Shown: positions 8,450-18,470, counted from the stretch's first letter. The stretch: 64,000 nt of DNA from an uncultured Lachnoclostridium sp. (GCA_946415315.1 CAMKRZ010000011.1:1-64000); one strand, 5' to 3'. Numbers and translations are program-made. The notes: generated by a model not told the origin, from the letters alone.

Positions 8450-10387
8450 TCAGTTGGTTGCAGTCGTCCTTCCGAGCACGATCGAATCATCGCAGTCGAT
8501 GATGTACTCCACCTCCTGCTCCAGATATGCTTTCCATTCCGATTCATCGTAGTAGGAAATCGAACCCGCAGGGGTCTTCAGATTGAGAAGATTGTTGGCA
8601 CCCGCAACAAAAATGTCTCTGGAATTCTGCTTGTCCGAAAGCGCCGTCGTCTCGATCAGGAAGTACTCTCCGGATCCACTCCAGGTCTCCACCGCAACCT
8701 GCGCATGTCCGGGCGGGAAGATCAGGAACGTATGCATATTGGCACTTTGAAGCGCGCTCGCCACGACCAGTGAAGTCTCGATACAGAGTCCGCTCCGGCT
8801 CTCCAGAACTTCATCCGGAAGCAGAATGTGCTGGTTGCTGTTGCTGATGGAAAATGCATCCATGTTGTAGCGGACTCCCAGCACGTTCAGCGCGCGCATG
8901 ACGCCTGCCGCCTGAAGATACGTGATAACATAGTGATTCCACTGGCTCCCCTGATAACCCGGGAAGGATTCCATCTGACCGCCGGTCATCGCGGAGATCT
9001 CATCGATCGCCGTGCGCTTCAGCAGCGTGATCGCGGAAGACTCGGGAGTCAGGTAGCACAAAATATTGTCCATGGTGGACAATCCGTACTCATCGCTCAT
9101 CCACTCGAAGTCGTTCCGGCTCTTCAGTTTGATCGGGAACGTCTGCGTTTCGATCAGCGTGAACCCGTCCTGCTCATAGACAGACAGAACGAGCTGCGCA
9201 TTTTTCGCCGATGACAGATTCAGGGAATCCGTAACTATCGGCGGTTTAATACGGATTGTCGCGTACGAGGCATCCAGCGTGAACGACTGACGGTATTTCT
9301 GCGTGTACCCCGGGATTTCCGCCTCCACGGTGATCTTGTGGGTTCCGCTGATGCAGCCTGCTTTGATGATGGCAAATGAACTGTACGTGTTGTATAACGT
9401 CGGATAGATGGTATCGACAGCCTCGTATTCCAGTAAAACTTCGTTCGTACAACGATTGGCGAAGGAATATCTCTCACGTTTTTCCTTATCCATGCCGGCA
9501 CATTTGCGGATTTCCTCAACCAGACGCTCGGCATAATCCTCCTGCTTGTCGGCAAAATCCATCTCGCCCTGAACATCTTCGAGCAGTTCCTGCATATCAC
9601 TGTTAACCGCTGTGGAGAACCGGTTGCACAACAACATTCCGGAGTAATACCGAAGCCAGTCCTCAAGATACACTGCAGTATCTATTTTATCGATTATAGT
9701 CTCATATATGGAAACCGTCTTTTTAAACTGCTCCCAGTCCGCGCGCAGGCAGGACGGGACGTCACGGATCGCATCGATCTTCTGCTTTGTCGTATTATAC
9801 CATTCCGTTAACGCATTCAGTGTCGCTTTGAGATCGGAAGAGTTGCTATTCGGAAATTCTTCACTGCAGGCAAGCACCACCTGAGCAAAGAAATCCAGGG
9901 TGGATTGCGCTGCCGTATAGGCATTGATGAGCATCTCGAAGAAACTGTCCGACGCTTCTTTGATGTTGTCATCCAACCCGGTAATGTCATCGGCCTGGGA
10001 GCGATACTGCGTCATTTTCCCTAAACCTGACTTGATTATTTCCGACAAGGCGACGATCTTCGTGTACGGGTCTTCAATCGTGTTGGTATTCAGCGAATTG
10101 CGCGTTTCCTCCGAGACTTTCATGGTCTGGTCAACGATCTCGATCAGCTTATCAAGCGCCTCAGCTCCGTAGTCCGGAACCGGGGTCGGCGTAGGCGTAT
10201 CCGTCGGGACCGGTGTGTTTGTCGGAATCGGCGTGCTGGTTGCCGTTACATCCGCCGTTGTCTCGTTTCTGGAAGGGCGGGATTGTCTGTCCTCGTCATC
10301 CGCGCCGCACGCCGTCAACGCCGTCAGCATGCACAAAATCATAACAAACGCAAGAATTCTCCTTGTGATCCTTCGATTGCTCTTCAT
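8450..10387 (-). CDS. Lipoprotein with C-terminal transglutaminase-like domain
   Basis: 645 residues. The lipobox LTALTAC places the lipidated cysteine at residue 27. A Thr-Pro-rich spacer (about 45-72, repeated TPTPTP) precedes a helical region (about 75-300), a beta-rich segment (about 345-420) and a C-terminal domain. The last contains SGLCIETSLVVASAL with Cys535, GHAQVAVE with His561, and an acidic residue near 579 (FLIETT). These fit a transglutaminase-like Cys-His-Asp/Glu fold, which in bacteria is often a protease, a cross-linker or an inactive scaffold. It would sit on the outer face of the membrane. It follows rpe by 43 bases. RBS AAGGAG. The substrate is unknown. Confidence 0.75.
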   Translation of the reverse strand: MKSNRRITRRILAFVMILCMLTALTACGADDEDRQSRPSRNETTADVTATSTPIPTNTPVPTDTPTPTPVPDYGAEALDKLIEIVDQTMKVSEETRNSLNTNTIEDPYTKIVALSEIIKSGLGKMTQYRSQADDITGLDDNIKEASDSFFEMLINAYTAAQSTLDFFAQVVLACSEEFPNSNSSDLKATLNALTEWYNTTKQKIDAIRDVPSCLRADWEQFKKTVSIYETIIDKIDTAVYLEDWLRYYSGMLLCNRFSTAVNSDMQELLEDVQGEMDFADKQEDYAERLVEEIRKCAGMDKEKRERYSFANRCTNEVLLEYEAVDTIYPTLYNTYSSFAIIKAGCISGTHKITVEAEIPGYTQKYRQSFTLDASYATIRIKPPIVTDSLNLSSAKNAQLVLSVYEQDGFTLIETQTFPIKLKSRNDFEWMSDEYGLSTMDNILCYLTPESSAITLLKRTAIDEISAMTGGQMESFPGYQGSQWNHYVITYLQAAGVMRALNVLGVRYNMDAFSISNSNQHILLPDEVLESRSGLCIETSLVVASALQSANMHTFLIFPPGHAQVAVETWSGSGEYFLIETTALSDKQNSRDIFVAGANNLLNLKTPAGSISYYDESEWKAYLEQEVEYIIDCDDSIVLGRTTATN

Positions 10388-10430
10388 ACGCGATCTCCTT
10401 TCCGATACCCGACAGTGTTACCGAACCCGT

Positions 10431-11105
10431 TCATTTGCCTGACAGAATTGCCATAAACTGCTTTGTGTTGGCTTCTATATCACCCCGGAACACTGCGCTT
10501 CCGGTTACGATCGTGTCCGCTCCCGCCTCGAGAAGTCCGGCCACATTGGAAAGGTTGACTCCGCCGTCCACTTCCACGCGGGGATACTGCCCGTCGGGGA
10601 ACATTTCCGGGTTCGCCGCCATCAATGCGCGGAGTTCGCGCAGCTTATCGTATGTCCCCTCCATCAGCGTCTGTCCTCCGAATCCGGGGTTGACTGACAT
10701 GATCAGGATCAGATCCAGCTTGCCGAAAAACGGCCGCAGTACGGAAACCGGTGTCTCAGGGCGGATGGACAGACCCACCTTAACTCCTGTCTTTCGGATC
10801 GCCTCGATCGTCTGCATCACATCACAGCAGGCTTCGTAGTGAACCGTGATCAGATCCGCCCCGCATTTTACAAATTCATTGACATAGCGGATTGGCTCGC
10901 GGATCATGAGATGCACATCCAGGAACAGATCGGTCTCCTTGCGGATCGACTCCAGCACCGGCATTCCGAAACTGATGCTCGGAACGAACATGCCGTCCAT
11001 CACATCAAAATGCAGTGCCTGCGCTCCGTTGTCGCGGACACATCGGATCTGCTCTCCCAGACGATTAAAATCCGCCGCCAGAATGGACGGTGACAACCAG
11101 TTCAT
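10431..11105 (-). CDS. rpe: Ribulose-phosphate 3-epimerase
   Basis: 224 residues. It matches the family throughout: the N-terminus SILAADFNRLGEQI, FDVMDGMFVPSISFG, HLMIREP, the metal/catalytic region ILIMSVNPGFGGQ, VDGGVNLSN and GSAVFRG. A TIM-barrel metalloenzyme, it interconverts ribulose 5-phosphate and xylulose 5-phosphate in the pentose phosphate pathway. It is the last gene of the conserved prkC-rsgA-rpe arrangement, 55 bases after rsgA. RBS GGAGG lies eight bases before the ATG. Confidence 0.97.
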   Translation of the reverse strand: MNWLSPSILAADFNRLGEQIRCVRDNGAQALHFDVMDGMFVPSISFGMPVLESIRKETDLFLDVHLMIREPIRYVNEFVKCGADLITVHYEACCDVMQTIEAIRKTGVKVGLSIRPETPVSVLRPFFGKLDLILIMSVNPGFGGQTLMEGTYDKLRELRALMAANPEMFPDGQYPRVEVDGGVNLSNVAGLLEAGADTIVTGSAVFRGDIEANTKQFMAILSGK

Positions 11106-11160
11106 TCACTCTACCTCCATCATCATGCGATACTCTGCTGTATCGCCCTTACTGTTTTGT

Positions 11161-12099
11161 TCAGCCTTCCTCGTGTTTCGGTTTGCGCGAGTAAATGATG
11201 CGTCTGCCCGAAAGTTCCTCATACAGAAGCTTGTAACTCTCGTACCGCTCACGAGGGATCACGCCGCTATCCACGGCATCCCGCACCGCGCATTCCGGCT
11301 CCTGGAGATGTCTGCAGTCCGGATACCGGCACTGCCCCGCATAGTCATGATACTCCGGAAAATACTCTGCCAGTTCCTCCGGCAGAATGTCCGCCAGATA
11401 CAGGGAACTGAACCCCGGCGTATCGCACAGATACGTGTCCGGTCCGATGCTGAACAGCTGCGTATGACGCGTGGTCTGTTTGCCGCGCTTGATCTTCTCG
11501 CTGAGCTCTCCGACCTCCATCGCCGCCTCCGGCTGCATCGCGTTCATGATCGTCGATTTGCCGACGCCGGAAGGACCGGCTAAAACTGTCGTCTTCCCCT
11601 GAAGCGCATTTCGAAGACCGGCAAGACTGTCCGGATTGCTCGCCTGTGTAACGAAAACCTCTGCTCCGCATTCGCGGTAAATCCGGCACAGCCGTTCCGC
11701 TTCGCCGTCCTCCGCAAGGTCCGTTTTATTAAAACACACAAGAACCGGCATGTTCTGCCGTCTCATCAGGATCAGAAACCGATCGAGAAGATTCGGGTGG
11801 AACTCCGGTTCCCGGATGGCGCATACAATCAGCGCCTGATCAACATTGGCGATCGCAGGACGCACCAGTTCATTCATGCGCGGCATGATATCCGTGATGT
11901 TTCCGGCTCCTGCGTCATCCGTTTCAATTGTCACGTTATCGCCGATCAGCGGCTGCATCCTGCGGTAACGCAATATGCCTTTGGCACGGCAGAGAACTAT
12001 GCCATGCCCTTCGACATGTACCTCATAGTTCCCGCCTACGCCTTTCGTTATTTTTCCTTTGAACTGCTCCATAGCCTCACATCTGTCAGGTTCCGTCAT
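11161..12099 (-). CDS. rsgA: Ribosome small subunit GTPase RsgA
   Basis: 312 residues from the ATG at 12099, which overlaps the prkC stop by 14 bases. A start at 12072 (MEQFKGKI) aligns better with the family but has a poorly spaced RBS, so the start is uncertain. The order is an OB-fold, then a circularly permuted GTPase with G4 NKTD before G1 GPSGVGKST and G3 DTPG. The C-terminal zinc knuckle is CRYPDCRHLQEPEC. RsgA helps 30S maturation and is a known substrate of PrkC-type kinases in Bacillus. Its position directly after the kinase fits that link. Confidence 0.96.
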   Translation of the reverse strand: MTEPDRCEAMEQFKGKITKGVGGNYEVHVEGHGIVLCRAKGILRYRRMQPLIGDNVTIETDDAGAGNITDIMPRMNELVRPAIANVDQALIVCAIREPEFHPNLLDRFLILMRRQNMPVLVCFNKTDLAEDGEAERLCRIYRECGAEVFVTQASNPDSLAGLRNALQGKTTVLAGPSGVGKSTIMNAMQPEAAMEVGELSEKIKRGKQTTRHTQLFSIGPDTYLCDTPGFSSLYLADILPEELAEYFPEYHDYAGQCRYPDCRHLQEPECAVRDAVDSGVIPRERYESYKLLYEELSGRRIIYSRKPKHEEG

Positions 12100-14233
12100 T
12101 CGGCTTCGTTGTCGGTGTCGCCGGCTTCGGTGTCGGTGACACCGGTTTCGGTGTCGGCGTTGCCGGATGTTCTGCCGGTGTCGGTGTTGCCGGTTTCTTC
12201 GTCGGAGTCGGCGTTGCCGGACCTTCCGCAGGGGTCGGTGTTGCCGGTTTCTTCGTCGGAGTCGGCGTTGCCGGGCTTTCTGCCGGAGTCGGTGTTGCCG
12301 GTACCGGTGTCGGTGTGTCGGTCGGCAACGGTTCCGGTGTCGGGGTCGGTGTCGCGGTCGGCTCTACACCGTCGCTGACAACCAGCTTGACGACTGAACC
12401 CTTCTCCACCTTACCTACCATCTCATCCGGAGACTGGGAAATGACATATCCCGCCGGAACGGTGGTGCTGTATTCTCTTGTCACCGAGTAATTCAGTTTG
12501 GAGGCGATCAGGCGTGCCATCGCATCCACTTCCTTCTGTCCGACGACATTCGGCACGGAAGTAACCTTCGAGTTACCCTGGCTCAAAATGACAACCAGCG
12601 TGGAATTGATCTCAATCATACCACCGGCCTTCGGCTCGGTTTCGATGACATGATTCTCTTCAACGGTATCGCTCTCCGCCCAGTCGACACGAACCGAGAG
12701 ACGGTTCTCAAGGGCGGTACGCACCTGATCAAGCGTCCAGCCACGGTAGTCTTCAACCATGATCTGTTCCTTGCCGATACTGTAGATCAGTTTCACTACC
12801 TGGCCTTCATTGAGTTGCTCTCCTACATTCGGTTCCTGCTTGACGACCTGGCCGACCAGCGGGTATTCTTCATAATACTCCGTAGCCGCAGTGTAGCGGA
12901 TCTGCAGCTTCATATCGAGCTGCTGAAGTTTCTCCACGACAACCTGGTAATCCTGTCCCTTGTAGCTGGGCATGTAGTAAACCTTCGGGGTCGGCGTTGT
13001 GGACGGCTTCGGCGTCGGCGTGTTCGTCGGCGTCAGGATCAGTCCGCTCGGCTCCGGCAGTTTGATGCCGCCGCTCACGATCTTGGAAATCAGGTAAATG
13101 GCGCTCACCGCAACCGCGATCACGACAAATACGCTGAGCGCGATCACAAACTTCTCTGCACCGCTGCCCATCGAATCCAGATCATCATCGTCGTCATCTT
13201 CCTCTTCCTCGCGTCTGCGGCGCTTCGCTGCAGCCGTGACGGCAGCCTTCTGACGACTGGCTTCCTCATCCTCAAACTCATCATCATCGTCGAACGCGTC
13301 GCTCTGTACCGCATCCGCCGCCTTGATCTCCCGCATCTCGTTCGGCGTCATCTGACGCGTCCGGGAGTTATCCATAGCAGAATTCACCTTGACGAAGTCA
13401 CCGCTCGGATTCACGATCGCCGTCTTCAGATCCTGGATCAGCTCCGCGGTCGTCATATAACGGCGCTCCGGTTTCTTCTGCATACATTTTTCGACTATCT
13501 TCTCAATGCTCGGCGGCACGGCCGGATTGATCTCCGACAGCGGCTGCGCCTCGCCGTGCACATGCAACAATGCAACGGAAACCGCGTTGTCGCCCGTGAA
13601 CGGAACATGTCCGGCAAGCATCTCGTACAGCGTCACACCGAGCGAATAAATGTCGCTGCGCTCGTCGCTGTAGCCTCCTCTCGCCTGCTCCGGCGAAAGG
13701 TAGTGAACCGAACCGATATTCTGCGTATAATTGTCAATGGTCGTCGTCTGCGACACCGCGCGTGCGATACCGAAATCCGCGACCTTGATCTTGCCCTCTC
13801 TGGAAATGATAATGTTCTGTGGCTTAATGTCACGGTGAACAACATGGTTCTGATGCGCAACATCGAGACCCATCGCAATCTGGATCGCAATGCCGACCGC
13901 TTCCTTGATGTCCAGGCGACCCTTCCGCTCGATAAACCGCTTGAGCGTGATACCTTCCACAAGCTCCATCACGATGTAATGGAGGTCACCGTCGTCACCG
14001 ACGTCAAATACGCTGACAATGTTCGGATGCGTCAACCCCGCGCACGACTGCGCCTCGCCTCGAAACTTCGAGACGAACGACTCGTCCGCGGAAAATTCCG
14101 GTTTCAGTATCTTGATCGCCACAAACCGGTTCAGTCGGTGACACTTGGCCTTGTACACATCGGCCATGCCGCCGGAACCGATCTTGTCCATGATCTCGTA
14201 GCGATCCCCGATAAACATTCCGGGTTTGATCAT
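12086..14233 (-). CDS. prkC: PASTA-domain Ser/Thr protein kinase PrkC
   Basis: 715 residues from the ATG at 14233, which has AGGG seven bases upstream; an ATG two codons earlier is poorly placed. The kinase domain (about 10-275) has the GSGGMADVY loop, the VAIKIL lysine, the HRDIKPQN catalytic loop and DFGIAR. An acidic-basic juxtamembrane stretch precedes one membrane helix (about 363-388). Three PASTA repeats follow (about 420-490, 491-556, 557-624), which in this family bind muropeptides or lipid II. After the last PASTA there is a tail of about 90 residues rich in PATPTP and KKP repeats, which most PrkC proteins lack. Stp, its phosphatase, is encoded just upstream. Confidence 0.96.
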   Translation of the reverse strand: MIKPGMFIGDRYEIMDKIGSGGMADVYKAKCHRLNRFVAIKILKPEFSADESFVSKFRGEAQSCAGLTHPNIVSVFDVGDDGDLHYIVMELVEGITLKRFIERKGRLDIKEAVGIAIQIAMGLDVAHQNHVVHRDIKPQNIIISREGKIKVADFGIARAVSQTTTIDNYTQNIGSVHYLSPEQARGGYSDERSDIYSLGVTLYEMLAGHVPFTGDNAVSVALLHVHGEAQPLSEINPAVPPSIEKIVEKCMQKKPERRYMTTAELIQDLKTAIVNPSGDFVKVNSAMDNSRTRQMTPNEMREIKAADAVQSDAFDDDDEFEDEEASRQKAAVTAAAKRRRREEEEDDDDDDLDSMGSGAEKFVIALSVFVVIAVAVSAIYLISKIVSGGIKLPEPSGLILTPTNTPTPKPSTTPTPKVYYMPSYKGQDYQVVVEKLQQLDMKLQIRYTAATEYYEEYPLVGQVVKQEPNVGEQLNEGQVVKLIYSIGKEQIMVEDYRGWTLDQVRTALENRLSVRVDWAESDTVEENHVIETEPKAGGMIEINSTLVVILSQGNSKVTSVPNVVGQKEVDAMARLIASKLNYSVTREYSTTVPAGYVISQSPDEMVGKVEKGSVVKLVVSDGVEPTATPTPTPEPLPTDTPTPVPATPTPAESPATPTPTKKPATPTPAEGPATPTPTKKPATPTPAEHPATPTPKPVSPTPKPATPTTKPNDGT

Positions 14234-14291
14234 ACCCATACCCTGTTACCAGCCTTTCCGGCGCCCCACAAAGCGCCTTGCCTTTCTACGT

Positions 14292-15014
14292 TCAGATTCT
14301 GAGCAACACAAGCGTGATGTTGTCCCGTCCGCCGTTCTCGTTGGCCATCGTCACCAGCCTGTCCGCGATATCTCCTACATCCTCGTATTCGCTCACAACC
14401 TTGAGCAGCTCCGTCTCATCCACCATATCCGACAGTCCGTCGCTGCACAGCAATGCGCAATCGCCCGGACGCACGGTCACCTGGTAGTAGTCGGGGCTCA
14501 CGACGCTCTGCGTGCTCAGCGCGCGCAGCACGACGTTCTTGTTCGGATGGAACCTTGCCTCCTCCTTGCGGATCTCGCCGCTCCGGACCATCTCGGCGAC
14601 AAGCGAGTGATCCTGGGATATCTGCGTGATCCTCTCGTTGATCAGATACATGCGGCTGTCTCCGATATTCGCCACCAGGAGGTTGTTATCGGACAGAAGC
14701 GTCGCCATCACGAACGTCGTTCCCATTCCGTCGAGTTCCTTCTGGTTCGCAGCCTTCTCGATCAGATCCTCATTCGTCTGCCGGATCGCCTTCTCGATCA
14801 CCTGGATCGGCGTGCGCTCCCGGCTGACACGTACGAGCTCCGTAAACCGGTCCACACAGAACCTGGCAGCCACATCACCGGCGTTCTGTCCGCCCATGCC
14901 GTCAGCGACAATATACAGATTCGGCAGTATGCCGACCGGCGTATCGCTGATGAAAAACATGTCCTGGTTCATGGACCGTTTTCTGCCCTTGTCCGTCTTC
15001 CCAAACGATTTCAT
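14292..15014 (-). CDS. stp: PP2C-type protein phosphatase (Stp/PrpC)
   Basis: 240 residues. The PP2C metal and catalytic motifs are all present: VADGMGGQNAG (about 36-46), GDSRMYL, LLCSDGLSDMV and the C-terminal GGRDNITLVL. It removes phosphates put on by PrkC and related kinases; two Mn2+/Mg2+ ions serve catalysis. It sits between rlmN (four-base overlap upstream) and prkC (about 58 bases downstream), the classic order. It is soluble, with no membrane segment. Confidence 0.96.
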   Translation of the reverse strand: MKSFGKTDKGRKRSMNQDMFFISDTPVGILPNLYIVADGMGGQNAGDVAARFCVDRFTELVRVSRERTPIQVIEKAIRQTNEDLIEKAANQKELDGMGTTFVMATLLSDNNLLVANIGDSRMYLINERITQISQDHSLVAEMVRSGEIRKEEARFHPNKNVVLRALSTQSVVSPDYYQVTVRPGDCALLCSDGLSDMVDETELLKVVSEYEDVGDIADRLVTMANENGGRDNITLVLLRI

Positions 15015-16060
15015 CCTTCCCCACCTTCCGAGCCGACCCGCGCCTCGTAATGGCGTCGCAACTGCCCGCAGGCAGCGTCGATATCCGAGCCGAGTTCTCT
15101 TCTTATAGTAACATTTATTCCCTCATTTTCAAGTTTTTTCTGAAATTGTAATACATTTGTAACAAGTGAGCGACGGTAATTCCGCTCCCTCACGGGGTTG
15201 ACCGGAATGAGGTTTACATGGCAGTTTCGGCTTCTCAGAAGAGCCGCCAGTTCCCTCGCGCAGGCGTCCGTATCGTTGACTCCGTCGATCAGACTGTACT
15301 CGAACGTGATTCGCCGTCCCGTCACCGCGACATAGTAGTCAGCCGCGTCCAGAAGCTCCTTCACGGAGTACGCATTTGCCACCGGCATCAGCTTCTTTCG
15401 CAGCTCATCATTCGGCGCGTGAAGCGAGATCGCCGCAGTGATCGCAAGCTTCTCATCGGCGAGTTCGCGCAGTTTCGGCACCAGTCCGCACGTCGACACC
15501 GTGACGTTGCGCTGGCTGATATGAAGACCGTTCTCGTCGGTCAGCATATTCAGGAAAATGAGCAGGTTGTCGTAGTTGTCAAGCGGCTCTCCCGTCCCCA
15601 TCACGACCACGTTGTCCACGCGCTCTCCGGTATCCCTCTGGATCGCGTAGATCTGACCGAGCATCTCCGACGGCTCGAGGTTTCGCACCAGCCCGCCGAT
15701 CGTCGATGCGCAAAATGAGCACCCCATCCGACAGCCGACCTGCGAGGAGATGCACACCGAATTGCCGTGGTGATACTTCATCCACACACTCTCGATCACG
15801 TTGCCGTCCGCAAGCCGGAACAGGTATTTGCGTGTCCCGTCTATCTCCGACTCGAGCACGACGACCTTTTCGTGGACCGTGAGCGGCCACTCCGCCGCGA
15901 ACCGCTCCCGGAGCGCCTTCGGCAGGTTGGTCATCTCGTCGTACGACGCCGCGAGGCGAACATGCATCCACTCGTAGAGCTGCTTCGCTCGGTACGCGGG
16001 CTGCCCCGCTTCGGCAAGACGCTCACGGAGCTGTTCGATTGACATGCTCATGATATCCAT
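15011..16060 (-). CDS. rlmN: Dual-specificity RNA methyltransferase RlmN
   Basis: The start is set at the ATG at 16060, with AGGAG five bases upstream; a GTG six bases earlier is possible. It has about 349 residues. The radical SAM cluster is in GCRMGCSFCAS (CxxxCxxC). GTGEPLDNYDN binds SAM and a C-terminal ATIRREL-like segment (VTIRRELGSDIDAACGQL) contains the second reactive cysteine. It methylates A2503 of 23S rRNA and A37 of some tRNAs at C2. It is part of the priA-def-fmt-rsmB-rlmN-stp-prkC order. Confidence 0.97.
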   Translation of the reverse strand: MDIMSMSIEQLRERLAEAGQPAYRAKQLYEWMHVRLAASYDEMTNLPKALRERFAAEWPLTVHEKVVVLESEIDGTRKYLFRLADGNVIESVWMKYHHGNSVCISSQVGCRMGCSFCASTIGGLVRNLEPSEMLGQIYAIQRDTGERVDNVVVMGTGEPLDNYDNLLIFLNMLTDENGLHISQRNVTVSTCGLVPKLRELADEKLAITAAISLHAPNDELRKKLMPVANAYSVKELLDAADYYVAVTGRRITFEYSLIDGVNDTDACARELAALLRSRNCHVNLIPVNPVRERNYRRSLVTNVLQFQKKLENEGINVTIRRELGSDIDAACGQLRRHYEARVGSEGGEG

Positions 16061-16111
16061 ATGCACTCCTGCTGTGACTTCCTGATATTTCGTAAAATGC
16101 TGTTCCCGACA

Positions 16112-17497
16112 TCACTCCGGCTTCCGAAAACCCGCGATGTAAAAACCGTCCCACTTCTCCGGCTCGGGGAAGATCTGCACCCCGATCCCGTCGAGGCCGC
16201 CCTGTCTCTCGCATGATTCCCGGATTTCCGCCGGTAGTTTCTCCGAAAGATCGACCGGGGTCATACCGAGGCTCTCGATGAACGCTGCGAGATCCTCATT
16301 TTCCGCGCGGGCAATGGTACATGTCGAATAGGAAAGGTACCCGCCGGGTTTCACGTACCGCACAGCCTGCCGCACGATTGCGCGCTGGATCGCGGCAAGC
16401 GCGGCGATATCCTCCGGTTTTGTCTTATATTTGATATCCGCTTTCCGGCCGATCACGCCCAGGCCGCTGCACGGCACATCGGCGATCACGACATCCGCCC
16501 ACGCCTCAAGCGAAGGATCGTACACGGACGCATCCGACGCCGCGCAATGAACATGGTCAAGCCGCACCCGCTCCAGCTGCTCGCGGATCATCGGCAGTTT
16601 GCTCTCGCTGACGTCTCGAGACTCCACGTCAAACGCGCCGTCCCCGGACAGCGCCGCGAGCTCGTCCGCCGCGTGTACGGTCTTGCCGCCCGGCGCCGCG
16701 CACAGATCGAGCACATTCATTCCCGGCGCAAGCGGAAGCAGATTGCCCGCCAGCACCGCGCTCGTGTCCTGAACGCTGAAGAGACCGTCCCGGTACGACG
16801 CCAGTGCCGCCGGGTTGCCGCTGCCGGTCAACCGAAGGCAATTGTCGAGCACTCCTGGTTCGGTCTTTGCGCCCTCCCGCGACAGCTCTGCGACCAGCTC
16901 CTCCATCGCGCAGCGACTCCTGTTTACGCGGATGTTGATTCCGTTTTCCGTGAGGGAAGCCTTCAGGATTGCCTCAATATCGGTCTTCGGAAAATCCTTC
17001 CTCCACAGTTCGATCATCCACTTCGGCGCGGAGTACAGAAATTCGAGTCGTTCTGTCTCCTCCATCCCCTGCGCCGCTGCCTTCAGGTATTCCTGCTGAC
17101 CGCCCTGCGCGGTGATGGCGCGGTCGAGACCGCGAAGCGTTCCGTTCACGAAACCGGAAAGACCTGCGAGCCCGCGCTTCTTCGCGAGCGACACCGCCTC
17201 ATTGCAGGCGACGGCCGCCGGCACTCGCTGCAGAAACAGCATCTGGTACACGGACATGCGCAGAAGGTTTCGGATCTTCGGTTTGATCTTGCCGATCTCC
17301 CGCCCTGTCTGTCTTGCCAGCACGGTGTCAATTGTCAGCTGCCGTTCCAGCGTTCCGTTGAACAGCTGCGTGACCAGCGCCCGCTCCGCGCCCTGCGGAT
17401 CGTGTTCCGCCATCGCGGAAGCATGTACCTCATGGCTCAGTGCGCAGCGCTCATTGACCTCGGCGAGCATGTCCCATACCAGTTCTCTTGCGTTCAT
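16112..17497 (-). CDS. rsmB: 16S rRNA m5C967 methyltransferase RsmB
   Basis: 461 residues. The N-terminal NusB-like RNA-binding domain (about 1-140) joins a Rossmann methyltransferase domain with the SAM motif VLDLCAAPGGKT. The two catalytic-region cysteines are in DVPCSGLGVIGRK and SYSTCTIA. It methylates C967 in helix 31 of 16S rRNA. RBS GGAG lies five bases before the ATG. It follows fmt by 43 bases. Confidence 0.96.
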   Translation of the reverse strand: MNARELVWDMLAEVNERCALSHEVHASAMAEHDPQGAERALVTQLFNGTLERQLTIDTVLARQTGREIGKIKPKIRNLLRMSVYQMLFLQRVPAAVACNEAVSLAKKRGLAGLSGFVNGTLRGLDRAITAQGGQQEYLKAAAQGMEETERLEFLYSAPKWMIELWRKDFPKTDIEAILKASLTENGINIRVNRSRCAMEELVAELSREGAKTEPGVLDNCLRLTGSGNPAALASYRDGLFSVQDTSAVLAGNLLPLAPGMNVLDLCAAPGGKTVHAADELAALSGDGAFDVESRDVSESKLPMIREQLERVRLDHVHCAASDASVYDPSLEAWADVVIADVPCSGLGVIGRKADIKYKTKPEDIAALAAIQRAIVRQAVRYVKPGGYLSYSTCTIARAENEDLAAFIESLGMTPVDLSEKLPAEIRESCERQGGLDGIGVQIFPEPEKWDGFYIAGFRKPE

Positions 17498-17540
17498 GTT
17501 TTCTCCGCTGCCGGTTTACAACCTCGAAACCGGAACAAAA

Positions 17541-18470
17541 TCATCCAAGAATAAATCCTTTTTCCAAACGGTATCCGCGCAGGTACTCCTCCGCGCTCAT
17601 GCGCCGTTTGCCCTGCGGCTGGACTTCCGTCACCCGAAGGACACCGCTGCCCGTCTGGATGGAAAAGCTTTCCTTCTCCACCGCCACGACGGTTCCCGGC
17701 AACGCCTCGTACCATCCGTCACACGCCTCAACGCCCCAGATTTTCAGCATCTGTCCGTCGCGGAAGGTGAACGTCCCGGGCCAGGGATTCAGCCCGCGCA
17801 CATAGCGTGCCAGCTTCGCCGCATCCCACGAAAAATCAAGTCTTCCCATCTCCTTGGTCAGCTGCTTCGCGTACGGCGTCGTCATCTCGCCCTGCGGAAC
17901 CGGCTCAAGTGTTCCGTCGAGGATGCCCGGTATCGCCTGCACAAGCGCCTCGGCGCCGGCCACGGCAAGTTTGTCGTGAAGCGACCCTCCGGTCTCGTCA
18001 TCTTCGATCGGCACGACCTGCTGAAGCAAAATGTCGCCCGTGTCAAGCCCCTCGTTCATGTACATGATCGTGACGCCGGTCTCGCTCTCCCCGTCGAGAA
18101 TGCTCCACTGGATCGGCGCCGCTCCGCGGTATTTCGGAAGCAGCGACGCGTGCACGTTGATGCAACCGTACTGCGGAATGTCAAGCACGCTCTTCGGCAG
18201 GATCTGCCCGAACGCCGCCACGACGATCATATCGGGGTTCGCTTCCCGGACGACCTCCACATTTTCCGGAAGACGAAGTTTCTCCGGAGTAAACACGGGG
18301 ATTCCCCGACTCACCGCAAGTTCCTTGACCGGCGAGCACGTCATCGTGTTGCCCCGTCCCTTCGGGCGGTCGGGCTGCGTCACAACGAGTACAACCTCGT
18401 ACGGCTCCTCAAGAAGCCTCTCCAGAATGGTTGCCGCGATCTCCGGCGTACCCATGTAAACAATTCTCAT
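17541..18470 (-). CDS. fmt: Methionyl-tRNA formyltransferase
   Basis: 309 residues from the ATG at 18470 (MRIVYMGTPEIA), chosen because AGAGAGG (18478-18484) lies seven bases upstream. An ATG 18 bases earlier lacks an RBS. The hydrolase-like domain holds NVHASLLPKYRGAAPIQW (the formyl-THF/catalytic loop with the conserved Asn and His) and ETGVTIM. The C-terminal domain is an OB-fold. It formylates initiator Met-tRNA. It works with Def, whose gene is upstream, but here an unrelated gene separates the two. Confidence 0.97.
   Translation of the reverse strand: MRIVYMGTPEIAATILERLLEEPYEVVLVVTQPDRPKGRGNTMTCSPVKELAVSRGIPVFTPEKLRLPENVEVVREANPDMIVVAAFGQILPKSVLDIPQYGCINVHASLLPKYRGAAPIQWSILDGESETGVTIMYMNEGLDTGDILLQQVVPIEDDETGGSLHDKLAVAGAEALVQAIPGILDGTLEPVPQGEMTTPYAKQLTKEMGRLDFSWDAAKLARYVRGLNPWPGTFTFRDGQMLKIWGVEACDGWYEALPGTVVAVEKESFSIQTGSGVLRVTEVQPQGKRRMSAEEYLRGYRLEKGFILG

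Noticed and set aside
12650-14302. 550-residue plus-strand open frame opposite prkC
   Set aside because: Shadow of the kinase; no recognisable domain.
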